Positions 27,023 to 37,385 of a stretch of 64,000 bases of DNA are shown piece by piece. The stretch covers positions 186,001 to 250,000 of the forward strand of contig NC_012028.1 in the NCBI RefSeq assembly GCF_000022205.1. The letters are read 5' to 3'. Source of the stretch: Halorubrum lacusprofundi ATCC 49239. GTDB taxonomy: Archaea > Halobacteriota > Halobacteria > Halobacteriales > Haloferacaceae. Position 1 is the stretch's first letter. Every line of letters begins with the position of its first letter. Position numbers and translations under genes: made by a program. The notes beneath the pieces were generated by a model that saw only the letters and a program-made list of their open reading frames with translations, ran no database searches and was not told where the DNA came from.

Positions 27023-28090
27023 ATGGTAAATCTAATCGACATCGTTCTGGAGGGGTTCAAAGAGGTCGTCGATTGGGTAATCAGCCTCTTCATGGACGGG
27101 CTGCGATCAGGCTACGAAATCCTCTCCGAGGAGATATTCGGGACACCTACACCAGAGACCGATGGTGCATTTGTCTTTGGCAATCCCAATAACGCTCCTT
27201 GGCCTGTGATTCAGGATACACTGGTCGGTGGTGAGATCATGTTGATCTCACTACTTCTCCTCGTGATGTGCGTCCAAGGCCGTCACACAGTCCGAATCTT
27301 CAATATCGGAAGCGCATACGAGGCCAGACGCACCAAGAAAACCGCCTGGGTCGGTGCATTCCTGATCATCACCTGGTACTGGGTGAGTATCCTTGGTCTC
27401 TACATCGTAGACGGATTCACCATCGCCCTGATGCCGAGTTTGGACTCTCTGAGTGATGCGATGCTCAACTTCTTAGAGGTCTCGCTCAGCAACCCCGGGC
27501 TTTCGCTCGTCTTTGCTCTCATTGGAGGACTCTCAATGTGGGCGTTGGAGGCACTCTACTACATTCGTGAGGTCCTGCTGTACGTCTTCGTATATGGGAT
27601 GCCGATTGGGTTCGCTCTCGCATATGGAAACATCCCCGTCCTCTCCGATATCGCAATGGGGTTCAGTAAGCGATTTGTTCCATTAGCCATCCTGCCTCTC
27701 CCGGCAGCGGTAGTGTTCAAGGGATACGACCTTCTGTATTCTCAGAACGCAATCTCCCCGAGTACCCCCTTTTTGCGGTATCTGGTCGCAGTCTCACTTC
27801 CGGTCATCGCGCTCTACATCTCGTGGAAGACGTTCAAATTCGCGACCCCACTGACGGCAAAAGTCCTCGGTGGCGCGACAAAGGGGGCGACGCTTGTCGG
27901 CGGCGTGGCTGCCGGTGCGTACGTCGGCGGCGTCGGCGTCGCGACGACGGCCGCCCGATGGGGGCCGAAAGCCGCCGCAGGACACGCGCTTGCACAGAAA
28001 GCGGCCGCGCGCGGTGGCCACCGCGACGACGGCGACACACCGTCGTATCGACGCACCGAAAACGACCCAGTGACATCCTCCCCGGCGTAA
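27023..28090 (+). CDS. TrbL/VirB6-like conjugation membrane protein
   Basis: 355 aa with about eight hydrophobic segments (residues ~73-93, 108-132, 155-185, 190-215, 228-245, 253-275, 280-305) and a Gly/Ala-rich C-terminal region. It lies directly upstream of VirB4-type genes, which is where a VirB6/TrbL channel protein is expected in archaeal transfer operons. The last residues (VTSSPA) are encoded by the tip of the inserted 331-bp element, so the natural C-terminus has been replaced. Confidence 0.6.
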   Translation: MVNLIDIVLEGFKEVVDWVISLFMDGLRSGYEILSEEIFGTPTPETDGAFVFGNPNNAPWPVIQDTLVGGEIMLISLLLLVMCVQGRHTVRIFNIGSAYEARRTKKTAWVGAFLIITWYWVSILGLYIVDGFTIALMPSLDSLSDAMLNFLEVSLSNPGLSLVFALIGGLSMWALEALYYIREVLLYVFVYGMPIGFALAYGNIPVLSDIAMGFSKRFVPLAILPLPAAVVFKGYDLLYSQNAISPSTPFLRYLVAVSLPVIALYISWKTFKFATPLTAKVLGGATKGATLVGGVAAGAYVGGVGVATTAARWGPKAAAGHALAQKAAARGGHRDDGDTPSYRRTENDPVTSSPA

Positions 28091-28400
28091 ACGCCGGGGC
28101 TTCCCGTACCGCAGGTGGGATATTTACTGGTTTACGATACAACCTGTTCTCTCGGGCGAACCGTCCCGCTCTCGCGGTCGAACAAGTGTACCGATGGCTG
28201 TGCCACACAGCCGTTACTCCTATCCTCTCCGTGAGGACTCGGAGTTATCTTCTGCCGCATATAGCCTATGTAGAACCAGTTACTTAATAGTTGTGGATTG
28301 CCGTGGAATATCCGGCCAGAGTGTCATCGGTGGACTGGTCAGCAAGTGTCGGATTCACGCCCGCCGTAAACGGCGGGATTCTCTCCTTGTGAAAAGATAG
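28070..28400 (-). mobile_element. tnpB-less IS derivative, type 1 (331 bp)
   Basis: Read on the minus strand it has the left end of tnpB copies A and B (CTATCTTTTCAC-AAGGAG, hairpin, then through GGTTCTACATAGGCTAT) joined to their right end (from ATGCGGCAGAAGATAACTC to GGATGTCAC). All of tnpB except the final ~30 codons is deleted. The right end keeps the stems GGCTGTG-TGG-CACAGCC and the tip hairpin. The element at 43436 has the same junction. It sits in the TrbL-like gene's 3' end. Confidence 0.8.
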
Positions 28401-28464
28401 ACACCACGGGAGCGTCACAGACCACGGCCCGCGGAATGGAGTTTGATCGAGGGATCCAGTAACA

Positions 28465-29586
28465 ATGTCACTAGACCCAGACGCAGCTGCACGGCGCATC
28501 ATGAATCAGTTCGGTGAGGAGAGCCACATTCCGTACCTTAACATCGAGGAGGGCGACGTGGGCGTCCTCATCGCCTTTCCGATCGTCGGGCTCTTCGTCG
28601 CCGGAATCGCCGGCGTCGAGTCGCTTGCGCTTCCGTTTGTTGCCGGCGGGCTCGGGCTCGGCGTCGCAATCGTCTACGTCTCGCCAACCCACGTGAACGC
28701 GTGGACGTGGACGAAAGACGTCTCGCGATACGCTATGCGACCACAGATCACGTTTAGTGCCCCCGAGCACGCTGACGAGAGTCCCACCGAAACAGACCGG
28801 AATGCAGGCGGCCTCGCAAACTACACGCCGTTTACACCTGACGAGCGGACCCAAGACCTCACGAATATCGAACGGGCGTGGCCAGGTGCTGGGGCGATCC
28901 AACGTGCCGACGGGGGGATGGAGGCGTTCATCGAGATCGACCCGGACAACATGGACTTCGCGATGTCCGATGACTGGGCCCAGCTCCAAGACGCCGGCGA
29001 AGCGTTTGCCAACACGGAACTGGACGCAAAGCTCAAACTCCACGCGACAACTCGTTCGTTCCCGGTCGAACAGATCACCGAAACTATCGAGGACCGGCTC
29101 CACGACGAAGACGTCACAGCGAACCCGGTTTTCAAAGAACTCCTTGAGGAGTACCGAGAGACGCGCCCCAAAGAGATGCGCGAGCGGGGGACCCAGCAGA
29201 TTCGCTACTACATCGGCGTCCAGGTCACCCCGCTGGAGGTGTATGACCGCTTCCGCGATGAGGAGACGCCCGCCGAGAAGCTTACCCAGTTCCCCGTGAT
29301 CGGCTTCCTGTTCACCCCGTTTGTCACCCGTCGCGAGAATCTCACCGCCGTTGAGCGCCGCGCCCAACTGTTCGAGAAACTCGACAGTCGTGTCACCGAC
29401 GTGCGCACCGAGTTCATCCAACAGGCCTCGGGGTGGTCTGCCCGCCGGCTCAGCACGGTCGAGCTGTTCGTCCTCAATATGGACTTCTGGAACGGCTGCG
29501 AGCACGACTATGACGACGCAGAGCGTATCGTGCGCGACCACGCAATTATGGGTCACTCGCGCCGGGAGGATGCGCACAATGGATAA
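28465..29586 (+). CDS. conjugation protein, membrane anchor plus soluble domain
   Basis: 373 aa. Two hydrophobic helices near residues 31-70 (VLIAFPIVGLFVAGIAG and FVAGGLGLGVAIVYVS) are followed by a ~280-residue soluble part that resembles the N-terminal region of VirB4-type proteins. It overlaps the VirB4 ATPase start by 8 bp, so the two are coupled and probably form a complex; in other archaea PrgI-like and VirB4 N-terminal parts are similarly placed. Role inferred from context. Confidence 0.6.
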   Translation: MSLDPDAAARRIMNQFGEESHIPYLNIEEGDVGVLIAFPIVGLFVAGIAGVESLALPFVAGGLGLGVAIVYVSPTHVNAWTWTKDVSRYAMRPQITFSAPEHADESPTETDRNAGGLANYTPFTPDERTQDLTNIERAWPGAGAIQRADGGMEAFIEIDPDNMDFAMSDDWAQLQDAGEAFANTELDAKLKLHATTRSFPVEQITETIEDRLHDEDVTANPVFKELLEEYRETRPKEMRERGTQQIRYYIGVQVTPLEVYDRFRDEETPAEKLTQFPVIGFLFTPFVTRRENLTAVERRAQLFEKLDSRVTDVRTEFIQQASGWSARRLSTVELFVLNMDFWNGCEHDYDDAERIVRDHAIMGHSRREDAHNG

Positions 29587-31714
29587 CCAAATCCTCCAGT
29601 CGGGTAGCGAGGCTGTCGGCCAGTTAGTGGAGTGGCTGTCGAATCCGATCGCAGCTGAAGGCGCCGCCCTCTACGTCGGCATCGCGGTTGTTCTCGGCGT
29701 CGGTGGGACACGGCTCTGGGACTGGTACTCCGAAGATGACGACGAGGAAGTCGCATTCTCAGATCTCCTCGACGAGGAGACACTCAAAGACGGCAAGGCC
29801 GAACGGCAACTGCTCGACGACATCGCCGAATCACACAAGACGATCACCGCACCGGCCGCCATCGAATGGGACACACGAGCCGCACGCGTCGGCGAGCAGT
29901 GGACGACGACGCTGTACATCACTGAGTACCCGGACTACCCGAACGACGGGTATCTGAGCGACCTTTTCGAGCTGACCGATATCCAGTTCGACCTGACGGC
30001 GCATCTCACCCCAAAAAATCAGGAGCGGGCGCGGAACGAACTGCAAGAGATCGCTGATGATCTCCAGGTGGATGCTGATCTCGAACAGAGCGTTCGGAGT
30101 ACCTACCTGCAAGAGCGCGCCAACGAAGCCGCCGCGACCTACAAAGCCGTCGAGAACGGCGCGCGTGTCTTCGATCAAGGGCTGTACGTGACGGTGCGGG
30201 CCGACGAGAAAGACGACCTCCGAGATGCCGTCCAGACAGTCACCAGTGCGCTCCGTGATGATCCAGCGAACCTCACGCCGAAGACGGCGATCTGCCGGCA
30301 AGACCTCGCCCTCCAGTCTGCCGCACCCATCGGCAAGAACGTGTTCGGACGCACATCGATCGCGCTCGGGGGCGCCGTCGGCGCGATGCTTTCCTCACCA
30401 CACAACGCGACGATTCTCGAAGAGGGTGGCGTCGAATTCGGAATTCACAAAGATACCCAGAGTCCGGTCGTCATCGATCCGTTCGCCCGGGAGAACGGCT
30501 ATGCGATGTTCACGGTCGGGGACACGGGCTCAGGGAAGTCGTTCAGCTCGAAGCAAAACTTCATCCGCTCGATCGAGCAGAGCAAGGACCGCATCGGAAT
30601 CATCCTCGAACCGCTGAACAACTGGGCCGGCGTCGCCGAAGCTCTCGGCGCCAAACGCATCACGGTCGGCGGAACGCTCGGGCTAAATCCCCTAGAAATT
30701 CGCGAAACCCCCGAACACGTCCAGCGGGCGATGGGTGAGGACGCGAGTCCCTTTAACGAAAAACTCGATGACGCGATGAGTTTCCTCACGAACTTCTTCG
30801 CACTGCGGGGGATTTCACTCGGGGATCGACGGACGACGCTCGAACTCGGGCTCAAGCGTGCCTACAAACGTCAGGGGATTACGGACGACATTGCCACGCA
30901 CAGCAACCCGAGCCCGACCATCCGCGACATGCTGGATGTCTTCGAGGACATGATCGACGACCCTGAGGCGTTCATCGTCCGATCTGACGAGGAGACAGAG
31001 AAGATCACAGAGGATGCAACGTGGCTACTCGATCAGCTTCGCCCCTTCGAAGGGGGCGGTCGCCACGCCAATCTCGGTCAAGCGTCGGACTTCGACATCC
31101 ACGACGAGAAGGTCATCTACCTCGATCTCGCCCAACAGGAGGGTAGCGTCGACAGCAGCACGGCGCTGACGATGCAGCTGCTCATCTCGCTGGTGTACGA
31201 GCGAGCGAAGATATCGGACACAGAGGTCGTGTTCTACATCGATGAGGCACGCTACATCATGCAGGATGCTGCGAGTCTGGCGTTTCTTGAAACCGTGTTC
31301 CGTCACCATCGGCATCACGATCTGTCTATCCGGCTGGTCACCCAAACCGTCGATGAGTTCTTCGAGCACGCCGAAAGCGAGGCCATCCTCGATCAGTGTG
31401 CCGTCAAGCAGTTCCATCGCCTCGACGGGATGGACGAGGCGTGGGCCGCCGAATTCGGGTTGAACTACGCACAGATGCGGTTCGTCCAGGATGCGGTGCC
31501 CGGCAACGAGGATGCCGGCTTCGCTGAGGCGCTCATCGGCGTCGACGGCGAGTGGCGCGGCATCCAGGTCACAGCGATGCCCAACGAGAAACGGGTCATC
31601 GACTTCGACCCAGCCACCCAAGAACTGGCGTCGCTTCCGGGCGCCGGCGACACCATCGAGAGCGAACGGGCAGCGTTCCACACCGCACCCACTCACCGAG
31701 CACCGAACAAGTGA
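29579..31714 (+). CDS. VirB4/TraC-type conjugation ATPase
   Basis: 711 aa from the ATG at 29579. An N-terminal membrane segment lies near residues 24-45. Walker A is GDTGSGKSFSSKQ (about residues 316-324), Walker B VVFYIDEARYI, with a downstream Gln/Arg motif in SIRLVTQTVDEF. It powers assembly of the type IV-like mating channel. The earlier in-frame start is not used because it would overlap the whole end of the preceding gene. Confidence 0.85.
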   Translation: MDNQILQSGSEAVGQLVEWLSNPIAAEGAALYVGIAVVLGVGGTRLWDWYSEDDDEEVAFSDLLDEETLKDGKAERQLLDDIAESHKTITAPAAIEWDTRAARVGEQWTTTLYITEYPDYPNDGYLSDLFELTDIQFDLTAHLTPKNQERARNELQEIADDLQVDADLEQSVRSTYLQERANEAAATYKAVENGARVFDQGLYVTVRADEKDDLRDAVQTVTSALRDDPANLTPKTAICRQDLALQSAAPIGKNVFGRTSIALGGAVGAMLSSPHNATILEEGGVEFGIHKDTQSPVVIDPFARENGYAMFTVGDTGSGKSFSSKQNFIRSIEQSKDRIGIILEPLNNWAGVAEALGAKRITVGGTLGLNPLEIRETPEHVQRAMGEDASPFNEKLDDAMSFLTNFFALRGISLGDRRTTLELGLKRAYKRQGITDDIATHSNPSPTIRDMLDVFEDMIDDPEAFIVRSDEETEKITEDATWLLDQLRPFEGGGRHANLGQASDFDIHDEKVIYLDLAQQEGSVDSSTALTMQLLISLVYERAKISDTEVVFYIDEARYIMQDAASLAFLETVFRHHRHHDLSIRLVTQTVDEFFEHAESEAILDQCAVKQFHRLDGMDEAWAAEFGLNYAQMRFVQDAVPGNEDAGFAEALIGVDGEWRGIQVTAMPNEKRVIDFDPATQELASLPGAGDTIESERAAFHTAPTHRAPNK

Positions 31715-32415
31715 CACGCGTCACCGATGTTTCAGCCGACACCCCGACCGCAATACATCACTCTTGAAGATGTGTAACAGCGGGGGTGGTACCCCCCACC
31801 GATCAATGTTGCGTCCACAGGCGACTCGGCAGGGCGGCAGCGATCTGCGTCTCACCCGATCGTACGCCGTGCTGTCCACCGTACGTGTCGTCGACGACGA
31901 TCCACTCGGGCACAACGCGGGGCCACGAGATACATCACGGCTGTGAGATGTCGATCGTAATTCTGTCGATCACCCTGGAAATAGTGGGGGTGATACCGGT
32001 GAATCTCGATGTCGGCCATCAGAGAGGTTACCGCCGTCGTCGACGACGACACGGATGCGCTGTCGGAAACAGCATCGATCGACTCTCGACGCCGTCGAGC
32101 GATTTTTAGAGCGTACCAGCCGATTGCGATCGGCCGTCCTGGCCGGTGTGTGTCGATCGCGTCTCTCCGGGGTGGTGACCCCAACAGTGTCACCCGTTGT
32201 CTGCAGTGTTATTGCGGACGGGAAGACCACCCAAAGACGGCAGGGAGACGGATCGAGATGCGATCGTACAGAGCGACCCGAAGATCTATACACGAGTACG
32301 ACCCGATAGACGTCCCGCAACAATACGTGGTCGACGCCGACGTCGAGATGCTCGGTGAGTGCGTCTCTGGCGATATTTATTTGCCTGATCCGTGTGATCA
32401 TGTCACGCGTACACT
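31715..32415. other. 700-bp non-coding region with paired inverted repeats
   Basis: No ORF here has a believable product. Two related inverted repeats, ACATC-N9-GATGT (31755-31773) and ACATC-N10-GATGT (31932-31951), each follow the bases AT. A G-run/C-run hairpin (GGGGG-TGGTA-CCCCC) lies near 31785. A TATA-like ATATTTATTT near 32373 would drive the PrimPol gene. Candidate roles are the PrimPol regulatory region or an origin of transfer, as the region divides transfer genes from replication genes. Confidence 0.4.
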
Positions 32416-33738
32416 ATGGGAATTCCCCCGACCGCCGACACCCTCCCGGACGCGCTCGTCGATCGTGACCAGTGGGTGTGCTGGCGAAGCCAACAGCGAG
32501 AGGACAAGCACACCAAAGTCCCGATTATTCCCGGCACAACGCAGTTTGCGTCGACGACGGATCCGGATACGTGGCGAGACTTCCAGACGGCCCGCAAGGC
32601 GGTGACATCAACCCCAGTCGATGGATTGGGGTTTGTGTTTACGACAGATGACCCGCTCATCGGGATCGATCTGGATGACTGCCGCGATCCTGACACCGGC
32701 GAGCCGACCGCGTGGGCCAGCCAGATCATCACCCAACTCGACTCGTACACGGAAGTGAGCCCCTCTGAAACCGGCTATCACATTCTCGTCACGGGGGCGC
32801 TCCCTGAGGGACGCAACCGCGCTGGCAACCTTGAGCTGTATGACCGATCGCGATTTTTCACTGTAACCGGCACACAACTTGCAGAAACACCCGCAACGGT
32901 AGCCGAGCGGACGGCAGCGGTGGCGTCGCTTCACGCTGAGAAAGTGGCTTCCGAGTCGTCCAGCGAGCCGCCCAGTACCACCACGGATCGATCCCCGAAC
33001 GATGACACCACCGCACCTGAGACAGCCACCGCCGGCGTCGGTGCGCTTTCAGACGAGGAGCTACTCAATCGGGCAACAGCCGCTGCCAACGGTGCAAAGT
33101 TTCGTCGGCTCTGGGGAGGTGACACCAGCGGCTACGAGAGCCACTCTGAGGCAGACATGGCACTGTGTCGGCTGCTTGCTTTCTGGACGGGCCGGGATCG
33201 CGGTCGAATGGATCGACTGTTTCGACAGTCGGGGCTGGCCCGTGACAAGTGGGACGAGGTCCACTACGCTGACGGCAGTACCTACGGTGAGAAGACGCTT
33301 GAGCGGGCGATCGCTCGTACAGACGACGTGTACACGCCACCGGGGACAGCCGACGCATCACCGTCGGCCGGTGACACTGACACCGCTCCCGATGACTCAG
33401 CGGCTCCCTCGACACCAACGGCGACCGATCCCGCACAGCACGCGTCGACGTCACCAGCCGAATCGACACCACCCAGCCGAACCGAGACATCATCAGCCGG
33501 TGACTCCACCGCAGGGTCTCCCGCGACGGCAGCAACGACACTCAACTCCGGGCCAGCAGCTCACCCACAGCATGCCCGCGCACGTCTCGAACGACTCGAA
33601 GAGCTGACAGCCCGAATTGAAACGCTCATCGAAGAAAACGAACAGCTTCGAGCGGATTTAGCGGCCGAACGGAACCGACGACAGGCGCTCGAACGCGCCA
33701 CAGATGAGGATGAAACAGCCAGTTGGTGGCCGCTGTAA
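32416..33738 (+). CDS. PrimPol-like replication protein (NrS-1 polymerase type)
   Basis: 440 aa. The N-terminal archaeo-eukaryotic primase fold (about residues 1-150) has GIDLDDCRD as the acidic catalytic motif, a conserved His in ETGYHILVTG and a basic/aromatic motif in LYDRSRFFTVTG. A helical domain (about 200-300; FRRLWGGD, ADMALCRLLAFWTGRD, YGEKTLERAI) resembles the part following PrimPol in phage NrS-1 polymerase. A Ser/Thr/Pro linker and a coiled coil (about 380-425) end the protein; no helicase domain is present. Confidence 0.75.
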   Translation: MGIPPTADTLPDALVDRDQWVCWRSQQREDKHTKVPIIPGTTQFASTTDPDTWRDFQTARKAVTSTPVDGLGFVFTTDDPLIGIDLDDCRDPDTGEPTAWASQIITQLDSYTEVSPSETGYHILVTGALPEGRNRAGNLELYDRSRFFTVTGTQLAETPATVAERTAAVASLHAEKVASESSSEPPSTTTDRSPNDDTTAPETATAGVGALSDEELLNRATAAANGAKFRRLWGGDTSGYESHSEADMALCRLLAFWTGRDRGRMDRLFRQSGLARDKWDEVHYADGSTYGEKTLERAIARTDDVYTPPGTADASPSAGDTDTAPDDSAAPSTPTATDPAQHASTSPAESTPPSRTETSSAGDSTAGSPATAATTLNSGPAAHPQHARARLERLEELTARIETLIEENEQLRADLAAERNRRQALERATDEDETASWWPL

Positions 33739-33839
33739 CGCGTACGCTTCGGTCTCCGCGGGACACGTCCCTGTACTTATCGACGATCGTGATCGACAGA
33801 CCGAGCAGATCGAGGCGATTCACCGCAATACTTCTCAAC

Positions 33840-36800
33840 TTACTCTGACGCGTCGAGGTGCGTATCACGAACCGACTGAAACGTGAACACGTCGGTGAGT
33901 CCCGGCTGGTCGATCGTGAACACCGCTGGGCGGGTTTGTTTCCCGTAGCTCTTTTCGACGCGGGGCTGTCCGTCTGGCGGCGTGTTGAGCGCCTCGATCA
34001 CGGCGTGGGCGGCTTCGCGGTTTTTGACGATCCAGATGGCCGCGTTCGGCTCTTCGGCCGCCAGTTTGTCGTAATCCTCAGGGATGGCCCGACTCGCATC
34101 GTTGTTGATGCGCTCGGCTTCGAGCGCGGCGACGACGGCACCGGTCTCGTCGACGGCCGCAGCATCAAGCCGCCCCTCGCGCACCTCGTAGTAGCGCTCG
34201 ACCGTTGTGGCCGGAGAGCTCGGATCGTCGACGTACTCCGCTTCGAGCAGTTGACTCCCCACCTCGACCATGGCCACGTGAAAGCTGGACTCGCTGAGAT
34301 CGCCTGCGCCAGCGCCGTGAGCGACGCCTTCGCGGTGGCGCACGCCGATGGCATCACGGCCGTCCGGTGTGACCGTATACAGCGTATGCGGATACCGACA
34401 ATCACAGCTCACCAGTCCAGCCTCGCGCAGCTCGTCGACCTCGGTCGCGTCGATGCCAACGTACTCTTCGAGCCGCCGCATGCTGTCGCGGGTGATATCG
34501 TATTCGATTGTGGGGTCGTACTGTTGTTGGTGGGCTGAATACACCGCTTGCAGAAACCGGAGTCCCGCATCACTAATGGCGCTCTCGTGGCGCTCTGTGT
34601 AGGTGAGCTTGAGCGGCAGATCACAGATGGGGCAGTCGGCCCGATCGACCGTCGTCGGGTCGTGACAACAGCCCATCGCCGCCCGAAGCCCAGCCGGGGT
34701 GGGGTCATACGGAGTCTCACACGCCACACAGACGAGCGCGTGGCGCTCATCATCGTAGATAACGGGCTCTGGCAGTCGTTCAGTGTACGGCAGCGCCGAA
34801 TCGATCCGAGAGACGGTCGTCTCCGAGTCGGCAGGTGCGGCCTCGTCGCCAGCAGCCGTCTCAGTCTCTGGTGACCCGGTCGTCGCTCGCGTCGCCGTCA
34901 CGTCGATTCCGTACTCAAGCCGTGTCCGGTCGATAAGCACGTCTCGCTGGGCGGCAAACGCGGTCTCGCGTGCCGGCCGAAACGACTCTCGATCCGGATG
35001 GCCGGCTGGACGGGGCGCGCTCGCGACCAGAAACGGCCGTGGTGGCTCCAGTCCGAACGGAGCGGGCAGCCGCACTAGCCACTGGCCACGCTGTAGCGAC
35101 CGCAGGCGATTGCCGACGGCTGCGGGCTCCAGATCGGCAGTCGCGAGTCGCGTGGTGAGTGCGGTGTCGACAGCGACGCTACCAGTCACAATTGTCGAAA
35201 CGTTGTTGAGCAGCTCGATGTACGCTGCCTCATCACGCACACGCAGCTGGCCCGGAAACTGCGTGGCAAGCGTGACACTACAGCCGAACGACCGCGACTG
35301 GGCGAGCAAGTCATCAACAATACCGGAGGAGACGAGCTGAGCGGCCTCCTCAAGATACAGATTCACCAGTGCCCGGTCGGCCGGCTCAGTCGTGTGTGCC
35401 CGCCGTTGAAGCGCGGTCCACAGCTGTGAGAGGACGGTCTGTGTGAGCACGCGCTGGCTTGCGGTGCGCAACCCGCCGGTGTCGAGAATGATGATGGCGT
35501 CTTCATCGATCACCGATCGCAAATCGAACTGCGAATCGCCAGGTTCGGGGACGTGGTTAAACAGCTGGCCCAGCCGTTCATCGAGCGGGATTTTCTCGAT
35601 GCGGTTGTGCACCCCTTGGAGCAACTCATCAAACGACTGCTGGCTGTTGGCGGCCACGTTGTACAGCATCGATTGGAGCTCGTCATTGACCACTGGCGGC
35701 GGCTCACCGGTTTCGTGAAACCGGGCTGTTGTGCGTTGGAGATCGCGATGAGGGAACGCATCACTCCCGTGGACGGGATCAAAGAGTGCTTTCACCAACT
35801 GACGAATGATATCGGGAGAGCGGACGGCCTGCCGGAAGCGATCACGGCCCATCACACCTTCAAGGATCTCGATGTAGTGATCCGTGAGATCTTCGACGGC
35901 GGTCGTGCGATCGATACCGGCCGCCAGCTGGTCGCGAATGTCGAAAAATGAGAGTGCGGGGAGCGTCTCTGCACAATCAAAGTAGTAGACGTTCGCAAGT
36001 GTGCCGTAGCGCGCGTAATGAGCCCGCAGATACGCGTCGGCCATCGCATCGCCTTTCGGCGTGATGAGAATGTCGGCACCGGCTGTGGCGTCGGCGTTTG
36101 CGAGCATTCCCGTCAGCAAACTCGTTGATTTCCCCGAGCCCGTCTTCCCGAACCACGCAACGTGGAGCGGCTGGAGCGCCGGCGGCACCGCGATCGGATC
36201 GGCGGTGGGCGTTCCGTCCTGATCGAGTGGCTGGCCGATGACAAGACCGGAGTCACGGTAGCGCGTGAGTTGGCTGGCAGGCGGAGGTGGAAGCGCCGTC
36301 CGATCGGCGGCAGTCGGATCCACGGCGCGTGCGCCGCTTGCAGTAAGTGCGGTGCCATCAACCAGACAGATCGCGGGGAGCGTCGCCGCGTCCATAATGA
36401 GTCCGCGGCTCCGGTTTGCCGTCCACGGCAGCTTCGTGCGCGCAGTGTCGTAGGTTGGCTCATGGACCGTCCGCTCACGAACCGCCTCGACGACCGGCTC
36501 GGCGTCGGCGCCGGTCGTGACCGTACCGTCGATCGTGTAATATGCGTTGCTCACCCCCTCGAGTATGGTCGCAAGCCGGCGTGCGAGCGGCTCTGCCTGT
36601 GGCCCGCGAATCACACAGCGGGCGCTCACGAGAAATGCGTATTGCGGGTCGGCCGCGGCGATCGCCTCTTGCCGGCCAGCCGTCGCCGGATCGCGCTGGC
36701 GGTCTTGGGTGGGCCGTTTTTTCGGAGCAGTGTCGGCCAGCACATCGCCAACCAGATCATCCACAACGCGACTGGCGGGCGTGTCGCGACCTGCCTCGAG

Positions 36801-37385
36801 CTGCTGTTGTCGAGCGCGGGCGTCACCGCGCCAGTCGCGATACCGGCGACACACCACTTGATAGGTGACCGCTGCGGTGGTGTCTGTCAGTGCCTCGGCG
36901 ATCACCGCCAGTGGCAGCCGAGTTTCGTCGGTGGCTTGAAACACGGCAAACGGTGTCAACTGCGTCTGCCAGTCATCGCGTCGCTCGGCGTCACCGACCC
37001 ACTCGACGGCTGCCAGCGAAGTACCTTCATCGTCGGGAGTCGGTGTCTCAACCGCTGCGGGCGACTCAGGTGTCGCCGGCGTGAGTTCGTACTCGTTCGG
37101 ACACGCGGTGCGTAACCCTTCGTGTAGCGTTGCTGTGGGCGCATCAGTACTTCCGGCATAGAGGGTGAGATCGGCGTCCGGGCCGGCCGGCCGCTGGAGC
37201 CGGAACTCAAAGGTTGGCGCCCGCGTCCCGAAGAGCCGGTCGGTCCACCCGTCGGTGTCTGCATCACTGCTGTGAAGCCGACAAAAGCCCTGCGTAACGG
37301 CTGCCGGTGACAGGGCGGCGTCCGTCGGCCGGAGGTGGAGGTGTGTGGCGTCTTGCTGCGGGGAGGGGTCGGGCTGCTGCCCCAT
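33840..37385 (-). CDS. HerA/TraD-like coupling ATPase with C-terminal domains
   Basis: 1181 aa from ATG 37385, preferred over 37403 because a TTAAAAT box lies ~30 nt upstream. Walker A is GKTGSGKSTSLL (about residues 411-422), Walker B-like segments are AIIILDTGG and LVNLYLEEAAQL, and an LATQFPGQL sensor region is present. After residue ~850 there are Cys pairs (CVACE, CPICD), a winged-helix-like part (MRRLEEYVGIDATEVDEL) and RLDAAAVDETGAVVAALEAE, which could be a degenerate nuclease fold. It faces the PrimPol gene and is probably the DNA pump for transfer. Confidence 0.75.
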   Translation of the reverse strand: MGQQPDPSPQQDATHLHLRPTDAALSPAAVTQGFCRLHSSDADTDGWTDRLFGTRAPTFEFRLQRPAGPDADLTLYAGSTDAPTATLHEGLRTACPNEYELTPATPESPAAVETPTPDDEGTSLAAVEWVGDAERRDDWQTQLTPFAVFQATDETRLPLAVIAEALTDTTAAVTYQVVCRRYRDWRGDARARQQQLEAGRDTPASRVVDDLVGDVLADTAPKKRPTQDRQRDPATAGRQEAIAAADPQYAFLVSARCVIRGPQAEPLARRLATILEGVSNAYYTIDGTVTTGADAEPVVEAVRERTVHEPTYDTARTKLPWTANRSRGLIMDAATLPAICLVDGTALTASGARAVDPTAADRTALPPPPASQLTRYRDSGLVIGQPLDQDGTPTADPIAVPPALQPLHVAWFGKTGSGKSTSLLTGMLANADATAGADILITPKGDAMADAYLRAHYARYGTLANVYYFDCAETLPALSFFDIRDQLAAGIDRTTAVEDLTDHYIEILEGVMGRDRFRQAVRSPDIIRQLVKALFDPVHGSDAFPHRDLQRTTARFHETGEPPPVVNDELQSMLYNVAANSQQSFDELLQGVHNRIEKIPLDERLGQLFNHVPEPGDSQFDLRSVIDEDAIIILDTGGLRTASQRVLTQTVLSQLWTALQRRAHTTEPADRALVNLYLEEAAQLVSSGIVDDLLAQSRSFGCSVTLATQFPGQLRVRDEAAYIELLNNVSTIVTGSVAVDTALTTRLATADLEPAAVGNRLRSLQRGQWLVRLPAPFGLEPPRPFLVASAPRPAGHPDRESFRPARETAFAAQRDVLIDRTRLEYGIDVTATRATTGSPETETAAGDEAAPADSETTVSRIDSALPYTERLPEPVIYDDERHALVCVACETPYDPTPAGLRAAMGCCHDPTTVDRADCPICDLPLKLTYTERHESAISDAGLRFLQAVYSAHQQQYDPTIEYDITRDSMRRLEEYVGIDATEVDELREAGLVSCDCRYPHTLYTVTPDGRDAIGVRHREGVAHGAGAGDLSESSFHVAMVEVGSQLLEAEYVDDPSSPATTVERYYEVREGRLDAAAVDETGAVVAALEAERINNDASRAIPEDYDKLAAEEPNAAIWIVKNREAAHAVIEALNTPPDGQPRVEKSYGKQTRPAVFTIDQPGLTDVFTFQSVRDTHLDASE

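Noticed and set aside
26005-27192. 395-aa plus-strand frame
   Set aside because: It crosses the tnpB remnant antisense, the nested element and the next genes. Arg/Ser-rich with no domain, so a shadow.
28471-29577. 368-aa minus-strand frame
   Set aside because: Mirror of the conjugation gene at 28465. The plus product has clear membrane helices and overlaps the VirB4 start, and the minus product has neither.
36162-37115. 317-aa plus-strand frame over the HerA-like gene
   Set aside because: Cys/Arg-rich shadow; the minus frame carries Walker motifs and a continuous product.
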